64,000 nucleotides of DNA. It comes from Adiantum capillus-veneris (Eukaryota > Streptophyta > Polypodiopsida > Polypodiales > Pteridaceae). The notes beneath the pieces were generated by a model. The model was not told where the DNA came from. It saw only the letters and a program-made list of their open reading frames with translations, and searched no databases. The stretch covers positions 99,437,342 through 99,501,341 of the forward strand of contig CM043953.1 of NCBI GenBank assembly GCA_014529385.2, read 5' to 3'. This document shows, in pieces, positions 1 through 10,855 of the stretch (position 1 is its first letter; the number at the start of each line of letters is the position of its first letter). Made by a program: the position numbers and the translations under genes.

Positions 1-12
1 GCACAGAAATAC

Positions 13-151
13 CCTGCCTGTGTATGTAGCAGTTCTAGATCAATATCGTTATCGTCTCCAGCCATCAGTGCTAATGTGTAGTCAAGCAGCTGATCTCTTT
101 TCTTTAGGGGAAAAGGTGCAGCATGAGATGAAGCCTTGATTACTGATTGCC
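13..151 (-). CDS. SGR6: SGR6-like gene, exon 11 (last in window)
   Basis: A 139-nt exon joins in phase after LLG and contains QSVIKASSHAAPFPLKKRDQ, LLDYTLALM and LELLHTQAG. The acceptor is GTTTTCAG and the donor GTATTTCT. It matches the FPLKRRDQ.LDYIL.LMG..LE.LHTQ block of the family. The remaining 3' exons are outside the window. The donor position is slightly less certain than the others. Confidence 0.8.
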
Positions 152-1084
152 CTGAAAACCAGCAGAGACATGCTTCAAACAGGTTTTTGTAATTGAAAAG
201 GAAAATATCGTAAAAATAACATTCATTGTCTTAGTTTATGAGCCAAACGGCTCTATCAAAAGATGTATTGCTCTTGATCGTCAACACATGCCTTATGGAC
301 AGTTTGGCAAAAATTTCAGTTACTTATTGCCTTCCCTATTTATAATGTATAGTTTGACCATCCCCAAAAACTCTTGACGTCAGATTGGAAACATTATTAT
401 ACTGTCGTACCATGTGCACACTTAAACTAAAATATCTATGTTTACCATGGCATTAAGTATTTTGACCATACGCAATAACTCTTCGTGTCAAATTTTCACT
501 TACTGGTATATTGTGATTTGTATTGTTGCAATGGGCCACATAATACGTGCATCGTCTTGTCCCTTCTTATTTTGACGTACAAGATAACATACGAACAGTG
601 CATTCGTATTTCTCAGGTCATGCACTTCCAGACTCAACTGAACCTTTGAACACAGCAGATTGCCTAACGGGTTGCAGATCAGCTCAGGGTAGATCTGGCA
701 TTCTGGAGGATCCAAGAACTAAACTTGTGATCCACAAACATTATGCCTGTTCCCATGAATAGTACTTAGATATACTGTGATACTCCAGCTATTTTCCATG
801 GGCCTAGAGCCTGAAATGTTCTTCCTATATCTGGAAATGGAAAATTCATCCCAGCCATAGGAAGGACATGAATTGCATCTGTGGGTATACTGATACAAAT
901 CTTAGTAGCCTTGTCTAATGTAAAGGACTAATAGCACCAGGGTCTTCAATTCTCAGGCCAACACATCAGCAAAGACAGAGAAAAATACAAACAAAAAAAG
1001 TTATTCACATAGTGTGGTCCAATCAGATCTTGAATTCACAAGTTGTGGTACTGCAGAACAAAATAGATCACGGATTTAGATACT

Positions 1085-1214
1085 ACAATTCGTAACTATG
1101 CTGAAAAAGAAATTGATATAAGAAGACCTTACACCTGATAGATCAATCACAGCTTGAGATACTAAAATCTGTAACTATGCCCAAAACATAAAACAATCTG
1201 GGAAGACCTCACAC
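1085..1214. repeat. Short tandem duplication of the intron 10 donor region
   Basis: Two imperfect copies of about 65 bp lie side by side (about 1078-1146 and 1156-1226). Both contain AGATACT..AAT..GTAACTATG and GAAGACC..ACACCT.A.AGATCAAT. The second copy covers the real splice donor of exon 10; the first carries a decayed version of the same exon end and donor inside the intron. Confidence 0.55.
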
Positions 1215-1296
1215 CTAAAAGATCAATTGCCGTAATGACAGCTTGCTTAGCAGTGGCTGTTCGAACATCAAGCAGGCCAGAAAGCACATTTGTTCC
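1215..1296 (-). CDS. SGR6: SGR6-like gene, exon 10
   Basis: An 82-nt exon reads GTNVLSGLLDVRTATAKQAV then ITAIDLLG. The acceptor is TATGCAG and the donor GTGTGAGG. GTNMLSRLLHVR..TAKQAVITAIDLLG is nearly invariant in plant homologues. The donor region and the intron after it are partly duplicated next door (about 1085-1150). Confidence 0.87.
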
Positions 1297-2040
1297 CTGC
1301 ATAACAGGAGCCAAGAGCATTAAAACGTTAGGTTTCAAACCCCAAGCAAAACTATAATAGCAAACAGAAAATGTCTCAAAAAACTACAAAGTGCCAGTAG
1401 ATATAGATAACAAAACTGGGCTGCCACTTCTTTCCCCTCAATCGAGTACCCAGATGATAAAACTTCATATCATCAAAGCAGCTTGAGCGTTCAGTTAAAC
1501 CATCACGTGAAAGCGATTATAAAAAAGATGGAGATTACAGCGGGGACAGTATACCTGTATGAAGCTAGCTTTCTGTGCAGCATGCAGACAGAGCTCCCTA
1601 GTTTACTGTTCTTACCCTCACCTTCAGCACCCTCCTTTGCCTTCCAGCGTCTGCACATCCAGCCATTACAAACATGCTGGTGTTACCTTGTCACATGCCA
1701 GCGCTTTCCGTCTCCAGAGTCCACACACCTGCTCAGCCCCCCTTCACTGAGCCCCAGCTTTCTTTGTTGTCACTTGTAAGAGGAGCAGCACATTGCCTCT
1801 GTCAAGCGTTTAAAATCTGTTGAGAATTTCGCAAGATAAAGCAATCCTTCCAGGATACCCCATGATGGCTCCCATTTTGAAGTTATAATCCAAGATTCCA
1901 AGCTAGAGAGGTTCTAGGATAAAGCCCCATGGGATTTTAATTTTCTGTTAGCTCATTTAGCAAAAAGTCACAGCACATAAATTTCGGTGGCCTTCCAATA
2001 ATGAGGACCACATCCATCCCTAAGGAACATTCTTCACACA
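1297..2040. other. Intron sequence without recognised element
   Basis: This is intron 9-10 sequence. Several short ORFs are possible but none shows a family motif, codon pattern or splice context that I can support. I see nothing else of note here. Confidence 0.5.
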
Positions 2041-2062
2041 TCCTTTTGAGAAGATTCCTGTG

Positions 2063-2425
2063 TCAATTCATCTGTCCCTTAACTCCTCTCTTACATCCCT
2101 TGGTGTAAAAAACTCCTTCAATGAATTGGTCGATCTTCTTGTTGAGCATACGCTCTTCTTCGAGTAGTGATGCTTCGATATCCAGAAGTTTTGGTGCTGG
2201 TAGGTTTTTAAAGTGTCGATGAGGCTTGAAATTGCCTAGGTGATTGGCCATTAAGGTTTGTGGTTGTTTAATCAGTGCAAAAAATCAATAAGTATGCTGA
2301 TTTTTGAGTGCTTACAGCCTGCTCCAAAGGAGCCATCTAGTATATCCCAAGCATCCTTTGCCGTGGTGCAGGACCCAATATGGTAGTAGAGCGAGGTGGC
2401 TTGCTTAGTTTAGGACTCTCAATAA
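2063..2425 (-). pseudogene. Ty1/copia gag fragment
   Basis: The minus strand reads YYHIGSCTTAKDAWDILDGS followed by FG, resembling the TAKEAWD.L...F/YG motif of copia gag (UBN2/DUF4219 type). A 62-codon stretch with LLDIEASLLEEERML lies 3' of it. Stops and frame changes separate the pieces. No LTRs were found around it, so it is a remnant. Confidence 0.5.
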
Positions 2426-2429
2426 ATAA

Positions 2430-2950
2430 GCAATGAAATTACCCTTCCTAAGCTACGCCGAAGTCTCAACCTGGAGCTAATCTTCAACTTCTGCAGCAAG
2501 CAAAGCTTAAATACTCACTATTGAAGTAGCCCTTCTCAACTCGCTGCTCGTTGAAAGCAATAACAATGCAAAGCGACTCTATACACACCATCTAAGAGTA
2601 GCACTGGCTGAAGAGGTCTTGTGGGCGAGCAACTCAGACACATCCGACCGTATGGATTTAAAATTGGTGCATGGGGGATCCCAATCCGTGCCTCTGCTGC
2701 AGCGCTAGGCTCATAGTGATAATTTCCATACTAGACGGCACCTGGTTGTTTTTGCTGGCTTCATTTTTTGTTTTTTGAAGCATGTTGAGGTTTTAGAATT
2801 AAATCTAGGTAAGTCAATGTTCACACGTAGCGTGTGAGAATTCATTTCATTTGTAAAATTGTGTGAGCACTCACACATACTATCCGCACACTTACAAGTA
2901 GCTATCTACAAGCACTCAAAACCTTTCATGTCTTTAAAAGGAAGTAACAC
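2430..2950. other. Intron sequence without recognised gene
   Basis: The stretch contains an odd run of TGTGTGAGCACTCACACATA-like inverted words near 2835-2890, with alternating CACAC/GTGTG. Otherwise I recognise nothing. Confidence 0.4.
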
Positions 2951-3138
2951 CAATGGGGCCAAAGGATCTTCTCAGATTCGTCTACCGGATCAGTGACATC
3001 ACTAGTAAATCCTCAAGCGAACGAACAACTACTTAAAGGCACATCTCTTTCGGTTCGTCAAGGCGTCCGTTTCAAAAGGACGGCAAGGAAGCGCATCTTA
3101 TCCAACAAGCGGCGGTGGATCATTGAGAAGCTAATCCA

Positions 3139-5035
3139 TTAAATAGTGTCTAACTTTTGAGGGTCGATGCGAATTCCATCGCGAGTAATGATGTGACCCA
3201 AATACAGAAGCTCTTTCTTGAAGAATTCACACTTGGAAGCCTTAGCATAAAGCTTCTCAGTTCTTAGTACTTCGAGAACAGCGCGTATATGCGCTAAGTG
3301 CTCAGACAAACTTCGGCTGTAAATCAAGATGTCATCGAGAAATACAACAACAAAGTTGCCTAGAAATGGTCTCAGCAAATCATTCATCATCTGCTGAAAA
3401 ACGTAGCTGGAGCATTGGTCAAACCAAAAGGCAAGACCAAAACTCGTAGTGACCATAACACGTATGGAAACCTGTCTTAGAAATATCTTCCAGTTTGATC
3501 CGTATCTAATGATAGCCTGATCACAGGTCTATCTTTGTAAAATACAACGCTCCATAGAGCCAATCTATCAGATCGTCCATACGTGGGAGCGGATACTTAT
3601 TCTTAACAGTGAGCTTATTCAACCCTTTGTAATTCACGCAGAAGTGCATAGTGTTATCCTTCTTTCGAGGAAGTAACACTAGCGCTCCCCACGGGGATTT
3701 ACTTGGTCGAACAAAACCCCTGTCGAGATAATCTTTCAGCTGGCGCTGAATCTAAACCGATAGGGTTGCTTTGAGAAGGGCTGACTACCAGTCACCAACT
3801 CAATGCCATGGTCTACTCCTCTCGAAGGCGGCAAGCCAGGAGGTAGATCATCAGGGAAAACCATGCTTGAAATCAGTCAGTATTTTTCGGATAAGGTTGG
3901 ATTCGTCGGAATCCCCAAGTTCAACAGAAGAACATGAAACATTTTTACGAAATTCAGTGACAGAAGTACCAAGCACTAATGAATCAAACCAAGCAGATGG
4001 TAGACATTGATAAAAGTCGACATCACGAGACTTTGTATCTTGATACATTTCCAAAGCAGTAACAATTAGTATTGCAAAACCAATATTTACAGAAATCTGA
4101 TTACAAAGCGACACAGATACATGAGGCATGTCCTACTTAACAAAAACAAGAGAGTGATGTACATAGTCTATATACAATGAGTCTTGTTTGTCATAAAACC
4201 ATGGAATTCCTAGAATGACATCTGCTCTGTCTAGGCGCATGATGCGGAAATCCAAGTTCTCTTTGTAATCAGCTAGCTCAAGCGACAAATCTGAAACCAT
4301 CCGATTCAATACATCCGTATCCTCGCCACGAGCCATCTTCACGCGATACTCATGGTCACTGTCCCGCGTCTGCAGGCTCAGTTTCTGCACCAATTTTGCA
4401 TCCACAAAAATGTGTGAGCTTCTGTTATCAAGGACCATTGATCTTCCCGAGAAAACGGAGAGGATCGTGCTTATCAAACATTTTGGTACTAAAAGTACAA
4501 TTAGTGCATGAACTGTGCGCTAAATGATGGATTTCAACTTGAATGACATCAAAGTTACCTGAGATCTCGTGAATCTGAACCGAAGGACGACCTTGCGGTT
4601 TCTTTGGCTTCTTCTTGGGGCAATCCTTGATTTGATGACCCGTGTGGCCACATCCAATAGAGAGGAATGCCACCAGGTAAGCACCTTACTGCGCAAATAG
4701 AGAGGAATCGTCTGAATCCTCCGTTCATCATGCTCCCCATGGAGGTCAAAGTACGTGGTCCACTGGTGCAGCCAGTTATTTACTGCTAGTTCCGTACATT
4801 CGTTCTCCTCCCCTAAGAAATTCATAGTTTGTACGGAATCGTAGCAGTTGGACCACCCTGTGAACGCCCAAAAGCAGCAATCTGCGTCCGCAGTTGCTGG
4901 AGATGGGTTTCGCCCTCAAAAATACGCGCAGTCATCAACTGAGCCATATTTTCAAGAGCGGAACGTCGGGAACTAAGCCCTTGTACGATCCCTTCGAGAG
5001 AGGCCTATCAAGAGCTCCAATTTGGATTGAGAAAA
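3139..5035 (-). pseudogene. Ty3/gypsy gag-pol remnant (minus strand)
   Basis: Reading leftwards from about 5035: a gag N-terminal region (MAQLMTARIFEGE...LQQLRTQ), a gag core (4520-4825, WLHQWTTYFDLHG...LTWWHSSL), a damaged zinc knuckle (GCGHTGHQIKDCP, with the first Cys lost), an aspartic protease region (4133-4477) and a reverse transcriptase (about 3790 to 3139). The protease motif that should be D-S/T-G reads LDNRSSHIFV. The RT keeps FLDDILIYS but is broken by stops and frameshifts around 3460-3560. RNase H and integrase are absent. It is an old, dead copy in intron 9-10 of the host gene. Confidence 0.75.
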
Positions 5036-5118
5036 TTGATTGTCCCTCCGAATGTTCCCCTAGCTTGAGTTGTTTTGCATATATACGGACCACGATAATC
5101 GCAAACGATTACTTTCTT

Positions 5119-5990
5119 TAGAGAAGGGGGGATGTCACAAACTGTTGACGTGTCAAGCCACTGAAGAACACAGCCAACCTGCACATCCCGGTCAAGGGGT
5201 CTAAACCCTAGAAGCAGCAATAGAAGAAGTTTTACCAACTTGCAAAGTCTTGACGAGTGGCCTATTTTTAAAGAGTTGTTCCTACCAACTTATGGGGCCC
5301 CGTCCGATGGGGCCCAAGTGACCTAAAGACATTAAATAAAGCAGGATCTACACACACATAAAGTACCTCGCATCAAAGTTGATGACGTGGCAATGTACGG
5401 ACATCCGCTTTTTGCGTTGACTTGCTGACGTGGCAACCAGTATGGATTTCCACAAAACGCATTGGCAACTTCTGGACCAGTTGCTTTTGAGTTTGATAGA
5501 TTTTCATGTAACTCCTTTTCATAGGTCAATGGGCCTTTAAATATGTGCAGAGGCTCCGTCTCTGGCACGCTTCTGGGTGAAGGTGCACAGCGCGAGTAAT
5601 GGCATTGTTCTGAGTTTAAGCAATATAAAGAAGCATCAAGAGGGGCGCCAAGGTTTGGGGCCAGTGCTCTCTGAGAGTGGAACTCCGCCACTCCCCGTCT
5701 CGTGTGTCGTGCACTCTCTTTCAGTTCAATTTGTTATTTGAAGTCCTGAAAGTTGTGCAGTCTGTTCTTTCCCGTTGACACGTGGTACCCGTCTCTCTGA
5801 CAAGCTGTAACTCTCTCTTTAGGTTTGGTACGGATAGACAAAACGCATCAACACGCATCCCTAGAGCTCCTGCACACCATGGGACACTTGCCCCTTGAAT
5901 TGGACGAGTTTTCATGCGAGAAAACTCTTCAATTCGTAGTTCTTCACAACAAAAACCTGCATACTTGTGGGAGATTAGCAATTAGCTAAT
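5119..5990 (+). mobile_element. 3' end of a plus-strand gypsy element: PPT plus LTR remnant
   Basis: A polypurine tract (AGAGAAGGGGGGA, about 5119-5131) is followed at 5132 by TGTCACAAACTG, a typical PPT/LTR junction. The LTR has a TATA-like TTTAAATAT near 5534 and a GGGGCGCCA..TTTGGGGCCA...GGAACTCCGCC block near 5641-5690. That block is shared, in the same order, with the LTRs of Gypsy-1, with the LTR remnant at 28.85 kb and in part with the fragment at 47.2 kb. The right edge is not clear. The element body left of 5119 is not preserved, since the gypsy debris there is on the other strand. Confidence 0.6.
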
Positions 5991-7852
5991 CTTGTCCTTG
6001 GCAAACGCGCATAAAACCCACACAACTGTACATGATCAACTAAGGAGCCCATCTAGTGAGGCATTACGATCTGAATGTGTAGGGTAGAGAGCTGTGCGAG
6101 AGCGAATCCTCACACTACATAAGATAGGCGAGAAGGCAAGCTATCCGAAGCTTCAAAACTTGAAAATACACTTCAGGTTGGGCAATGAGTCTCTCTCTCT
6201 CTTTTTGGGCGCCGCCCATGCTTCCCGGTGTTGACTAGGCAGGCAAGTCAGCCTCCTTCAGCCATGTGTCCAATTTGCCCCATTTGGTCTAAGTTCCTAA
6301 CTCTTTCAACTTATAAGTTGTGACTTTGCCATGTGGTCCAGATTCCATAGAGGCACACGCACACTTCCACACCTGTCTGAATTCAGTGAAAACGGACCCA
6401 ACCAACCCATGGATGACTGACCAAGACACATCACGGCTGAAGACACACTGGCCTGGAGCTTCTTCACACTGGCCATGCAATGTTCACTTGCATCTTTTCA
6501 AGAGTTCCGGGGAAAAACAAGAAAAATATGTAATAAATATTTAGGAAAGGCAACATAAAAAAATGAACCTCCTGGTGACAGAAAGCAGACAGTCTTTTAA
6601 GTGATTTTTAGTCGCTTTTGTAAGGCCAAGTGGCTACAATAAAAGGCAAGGCCTTAATTAAGATCGGGTGTGTGGTCACACAGCGTTGTAAACTCTCTTT
6701 GATAATTAATAAAGAAACACTGCTACATGTGCTCAACTTGAGGGCCAACACTCTTTTCATAGGACAACCCACACTTTCTATTGGAGTGAAGAGACAGAGA
6801 TTGCTGGGTAACTTCTTAATACAGATTTAGTGTATATTCAATATCAATCTTTGTGGTGCTCTCCCGTTTTCTGACATTGTACCTCTTGCCTGCCGGATTA
6901 CGAGATTACATCTGCCTTTAGTCCTCTCACCTTCACTCAAGGGTACTTTCTGCCTTTTCCACCCCATGGACCTGGCCAGGTGAACCCTTGTCCAATCTGA
7001 CTCACCCTCATGCTGCAGTGAGCATTCCTTGCCGTAAGTTCAGGCTTACCAAGTGCTCACTGCTTGCTGTTTTTTTATTTGACTTGCACCTACCTACAAA
7101 CAGGTACGCGCAACCAATGGCACTACCTTGCAAAAAGTATCCGTAGCCTTACCAAGTGCTTGCTATCTATTTTATTTGGCTTGCCCTTATTCAGGAAAAG
7201 GTATGCACACCCAACGGCTCTACCTTGAAAGATATATCCTTCACCTACAGAACACGAACCAGAGGCGGGAGCAGGCAATGAGTGATAGTCCCACTCTTAA
7301 ATATATGCATGGACCAGACCCACCCCATATGTGTGCAGCTTCCAAGGATAACAAGCAATGTACCATCAATCAATGTATCTCAGCAAATCTGACTCAGTCC
7401 ATACAATGAGCCAAGTCCCTACTCAATCTAGTCTATGCAGGCAGCACTGCACCTCTCCTGCTCACTTGAGCCTTGACACACCCTATGCATCACGTCCCTA
7501 GTCCTTGGTCTGGAACTGAGTTTTCTGCCAGCCACAGACACTGCTGTATCTGATACCTGGTACGGAGTTTTAAGGTCTTCTGTTCATCTCTCTACTGTAT
7601 CGATGTGCTGCTTGTTGTTTGTTAGATTTTTTGTTTTTGTTATGTCAATGCAAAACTTGGTGCCTTTATTGGACGAGGCTTCTTGCATGCTGCACAAAGA
7701 GAACTCACAGCATTAAGAGCCCGTAAAGAAAATTATTCATTTCTTTTTAGGGAAACTATTTGTTCAGCTATGGTAATATCAAAATTCTCCCTTAAGGTGC
7801 TACGTGCTTATTGATATCACAAATGTTTCTCTAATAGAGGGAAAATATTTAC
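5991..7852. other. Intron sequence without recognised element
   Basis: This is the remaining part of intron 9-10. A few short ORFs are present, none with recognisable motifs. Two similar stretches, CTTACCAAGTGCTCACTGCTTG near 7047 and CTTACCAAGTGCTTGCTATCTA near 7150, with TACCTTGCAAAAAGTAT/TACCTTGAAAGATAT nearby, suggest a small local duplication. Confidence 0.4.
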
Positions 7853-7988
7853 CACAAGGGCATCAATTCTTGCTTCTATGATGGAGGACGGGGCGTATGA
7901 AGCCGTGTACCCGTACATCAAAGCAAGAGCAGCATAAACATCATCCACAGGTGGCTTACTTTTCTGATCTGTAAAGATTGCGAAGAAC
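7853..7988 (-). CDS. SGR6: SGR6-like gene, exon 9
   Basis: A 136-nt exon, 1 nt plus 45 codons, reads [20 protein letters not shown], then [13 protein letters not shown] and IEARIDALV. The acceptor is CGATGCAG and the donor [27 protein letters not shown] is a signature block of the plant family. The next intron is 6.6 kb and contains copia and gypsy debris. Confidence 0.87.
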
Positions 7989-8098
7989 CTGCATCGAAAT
8001 GTAATCACTTTTTCCACTTCTAGTAAACTTAGACAAGAAGACTAACTAGTTATCTACCCTTTCATCAAGTATGATATACTATACAAACTCAAACATAC

Positions 8099-8178
8099 CT
8101 CTGAAAAGTATTTCGATTTTGAGTTTCAAGTATCCTCTTTAGCTTCTCTAAGACCGTGTCAAGGTGTGTTGCAGCCAC
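8099..8178 (-). CDS. SGR6: SGR6-like gene, exon 8
   Basis: An 80-nt exon encodes VAATHLDTVLEKLKRILETQ and continues to NTFQ plus two bases. The acceptor is TTGGAAG and the donor GTATGTTTG. It matches VAASHLDTVLEKLK.IL in plant homologues and HLDDTL..LE in animal MROH1. Confidence 0.85.
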
Positions 8179-8276
8179 CTTCCAAATGAGACAATTTTCA
8201 TGAAGAATCTTACCAACAAGATTTTACGAGACCTCCAAATTTATGAAAAGCACAAACATGAAGGGTGCAAACATAC

Positions 8277-8406
8277 CAATCCAAAACCCATCGCAAGTCC
8301 CAATCTGTTTGCAACATCACTAACATCCGCATTTCGGAACATAATTTCCAATTTTTCCCTGACGTAAAACCGGTTATCAACCCTTTGGAGGAGCACACCT
8401 AGACAC
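8277..8406 (-). CDS. SGR6: SGR6-like gene, exon 7
   Basis: A 130-nt exon, 1 nt plus 43 codons, completes the HR and then reads CLGVLLQRVDNRFYVREKLE through NRLGLAMGFGL. The acceptor is GTAAACAG and the donor GTATGTTT. The NR.G.A.A.G pattern is shared between plant SGR6 and animal MROH1 proteins and is the best single family marker here. Confidence 0.85.
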
Positions 8407-8536
8407 CTGTTTACAATCTGCAGGGCTTTAGGAATCCAGCAAACACAAGCCTTCAACATCAATAACATACTTATTCTAAAATCTCTGGTTAATGGATCAT
8501 TAGTTCAGCACAAAATCCTTCCAGGTAAATTTCTAC

Positions 8537-8658
8537 CTGTGTAACAATGCAGCGTGTGCATGATCCCCCATGTAAAGGTGGTACTGATCGGAAAACGCAT
8601 TTCCTAGGGACAGTGTCCACTCTGTACTTTGATTAACATCCAGAGACTCTGCTAGTAA
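8537..8658 (-). CDS. SGR6: SGR6-like gene, exon 6
   Basis: A 122-nt exon encodes [20 protein letters not shown] and continues to HAALLH plus two bases of the next codon. The acceptor is TTTGCAG and the donor GTAGAAAT. It matches the LAESLDV...SLGNAF..QY.LY segment of plant homologues. It is separated from exon 5 by an 89-bp intron. Confidence 0.85.
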
Positions 8659-8747
8659 CTGCAAAGCAGGTCAGCATTCACACAAAGCGACACTTGTTTG
8701 ATGCCTACATAAATCCAAACACAGCAGAATGTCTTCTTAATACTTAC

Positions 8748-8837
8748 ATGTATTATCATGTCATCCCAGGTAGCTTGTTGCCATGAATCCGTTTTGAGAT
8801 CCTCTGGATCATCAACGTAAGATTTAAGCTTTGGAAT
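8748..8837 (-). CDS. SGR6: SGR6-like gene, exon 5
   Basis: Thirty codons start IPKLKSYVDDPEDLKTDSWQ and end TWDDMIIH. The acceptor is CTCTAG and the donor GTAAGTATT. This is the very conserved IPK.KAYV.D.EDLK.D block of the family. The upstream intron of 6.8 kb holds the intact TC-LINE A1. Confidence 0.85.
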
Positions 8838-9593
8838 CTAGAGCTTTCAAAAAGATTCACCATATGAGATACTAGAACGGCACTTACTAGCCATTAAAGT
8901 TTATACACAACCTTCAAGAATCCTATAACCACAAGATAGATTGAAGGGTAACATCAAGTCAATGAGACGATAATAACTCCTGGGTTATTATGCTGCAAAA
9001 GCTACTAATAACCAGAGTGAAGTACATACATGAAAAATGAATTTAGTCTGTACAAGGTTTAGCTTTCATGAGCATTTCTTACTTTTTGAGACATTTGTAT
9101 ACAATAAACACAACCAATTCATGTTATTCCAAACTGAGCACAATCTAGTCCTTATCATGACCAATCTATCCCAAAAAAAAAAAAAAACAGTACCGAAGAC
9201 TATTTCATCATCATCTAATGTTGCAATGTAATCATCTATATAAATCCTTCTCCCTACAGTAACTGAGGCTAACTTTCATGTGGCACGACTATTTTAAACA
9301 TTCGAATATTGGATATATGAACATAAAATGCAGCAAATAAGCACCATCTGTTTTGTGACGGGTTTTAACGATTTGGGTTTTTGCCTTCATAGATGCTATG
9401 CCCATTGTGTCTCTAGCCAATCATAGATTCTCTGTCTCGTGGTCCATGCCAAACTATGAGTAACAATAAGAACCCTCCTATGGCCCCCAATGAGTTTCTC
9501 GCACTAGATCTATCATCTCTTCTCTATCTACAGCGTGCTGATTCTCTCTCTAAACCTAATTTTTATCTACACCTGATTTTCTCTTTCTAAAAC

Positions 9594-9595
<2 letters not shown>
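8838..9595. other. Intron sequence before TC-LINE A1
   Basis: No coding or repeat family is recognised here. An A15 run lies near 9174. The last 28 bp before the CT tract (9569-9595, CACCTGATTTTCTCT...CAG) recur about 25 bp beyond the far side of the LINE (14891-14917). Confidence 0.4.

Positions 9596-9649
<54 letters not shown>
9596..9649 (+). repeat. (CT)27 microsatellite at the 5' end of TC-LINE A1
   Basis: An uninterrupted CT tract directly abuts the first GC-rich base of the LINE 5' UTR at 9650. The same dinucleotide on the same strand abuts the 3' end of the element. I read the pair as the split and regenerated target microsatellite. Confidence 0.9.
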
Positions 9650-9651
<2 letters not shown>

Positions 9652-9790
9652 GCGCTGCCTCCCCTGCGCGCCGCTCACTGCGCGCTGCTCCCTGCGAGTG
9701 GTTCCCTCCTGCGCGCTGCCTCCCCTGCGCGCTGCCCCACCCCTGTGTGCTGCTCCCTCCTGCGCGCTGCGCTGCTCCCTGCACGTCAAG
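9650..9790 (+). promoter_or_regulatory. TC-LINE A1 5' UTR with GC-rich tandem units
   Basis: About eight imperfect units of the type TGCGCGCTGCCTCCC (15-24 bp each) are arranged head to tail. Tandem 5' UTR monomers often act as the internal promoter in LINEs; that role is an inference here. Family B copy B-f also has tandem units at its 5' end, but with a different sequence. Confidence 0.55.
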
Positions 9791-9931
9791 ACGACCAGCC
9801 CATCCACTGAAAACACACACCCCATCCCCATCCCCTGCCCGCTGCCCCCTGCATACACACAAGCTGAGTGTTCTCTTCCCCTTCTCCCCTCTTCTTCACA
9901 ATATGAAGAGAGGGTAGCTACGAAGCCAACC

Positions 9932-10855
9932 ATGTCTTCCCCCATCATCAAGACGCCGACACCGACAAAGAAGACAACGTCCTTCATGCTCACGAATAAG
10001 AGGCTTGCACAATTGGAGAAGGACATGAAGGAATGGCGGATGGAGAGAGAAATATGGAAGGAGGAGAAAGCCAACTTCATCAAGCTATGGAACGAAGAGA
10101 AGGAGGACATGAGAGCGGAAATCCAAAATCTCAAAGAGGAGAAGGAGAGAAGGGAACGGGAGAACGAGAAGGAGAGGGAGAGATGGAGGAAAGAGCAAGA
10201 AGAGATGAAGGCACAAATCGATCTCCTTCATGCTTCCCTCACATCCCTCACCCCCGAGGAAGGAGAGATTAAAGAGGAGGCTAAGGAAGCCCTCAAGGAG
10301 GAGATCACCAAAGCCCTCACCGCAAGCATTGAGGACAAATTAGAGGCCACCAAAGAAGGATGGGTCGAAGTGGTCAAAAAGAACATCAAGAAGGTAGCAA
10401 GAGAGGAAGCCCAAAAAGATGAGGTACTCATCGTACACACAACCATCGAAGAGGAGAAGATGCGACAAGCTCGCCGTCTCAATGTGCGAGTGACCGGCAT
10501 CAAAGAAGAAGAAGGGTCTACACCCGAAAGCGATGGGAAAGCTTTATGCAAGAAAGTGGGATACAAGGAAGACGAGATCCCTTTCTCCAAAGTTTGGAGA
10601 GCCGGCAAAGATCCAAAGAAAAGAGCTCTCATCCTCCAATTCGCCTCCGAGGAGTCTCGAACTTCCTTCCTCCGAAAGAGGGTCATCTTGAGAGGGCTAG
10701 AAGGCCCCCCGATTTATCTTGATGATGACCTCACAAAGATGCAACAAGATCACCGTCGCGCGTGCATGCCTCGAGTCCACCAAGCCCGCAAAGAAGGGAA
10801 GAAGGCAGTATCTCGGGATGGTAGGGTTATCATTGATGGCAAGACCATCGCATAG
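9932..10855 (+). CDS. TC-LINE A1 ORF1p: coiled-coil/RRM RNA-binding protein
   Basis: This 307-residue protein has three parts. Residues about 25-115 form a very charged coiled coil rich in K/E/R. Residues about 181-255 form an RRM-like domain starting RRLNVRVTGIKEEEG and containing RALILQFASEESR. Residues about 255-305 form a C-terminal domain with IYLDDDLTKMQQDHR and DGRVIIDGKTIA. That order is the one of vertebrate L1 ORF1p (Transposase_22), not the zinc-knuckle ORF1 usual in flowering-plant L1s. Its family role is binding element RNA in the RNP. The Met at 9932 is chosen because the ORF upstream (to 9698) runs through the repetitive 5' UTR and looks non-coding; a longer start is possible. 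The protein ends at TAG 10853-10855, which is in frame with ORF2. Confidence 0.85.
   Translation: MSSPIIKTPTPTKKTTSFMLTNKRLAQLEKDMKEWRMEREIWKEEKANFIKLWNEEKEDMRAEIQNLKEEKERRERENEKERERWRKEQEEMKAQIDLLHASLTSLTPEEGEIKEEAKEALKEEITKALTASIEDKLEATKEGWVEVVKKNIKKVAREEAQKDEVLIVHTTIEEEKMRQARRLNVRVTGIKEEEGSTPESDGKALCKKVGYKEDEIPFSKVWRAGKDPKKRALILQFASEESRTSFLRKRVILRGLEGPPIYLDDDLTKMQQDHRRACMPRVHQARKEGKKAVSRDGRVIIDGKTIA

Noticed and set aside
9556-10134. Long minus-strand ORF (192 codons) across the CT tract and LINE 5' end
   Set aside because: It is the antisense of the microsatellite (RERERE) and of the LINE ORF1 coiled coil; repetitive DNA keeps it open.
10228-10686. 152-codon minus-strand ORF
   Set aside because: It is the antisense shadow of TC-LINE ORF1.
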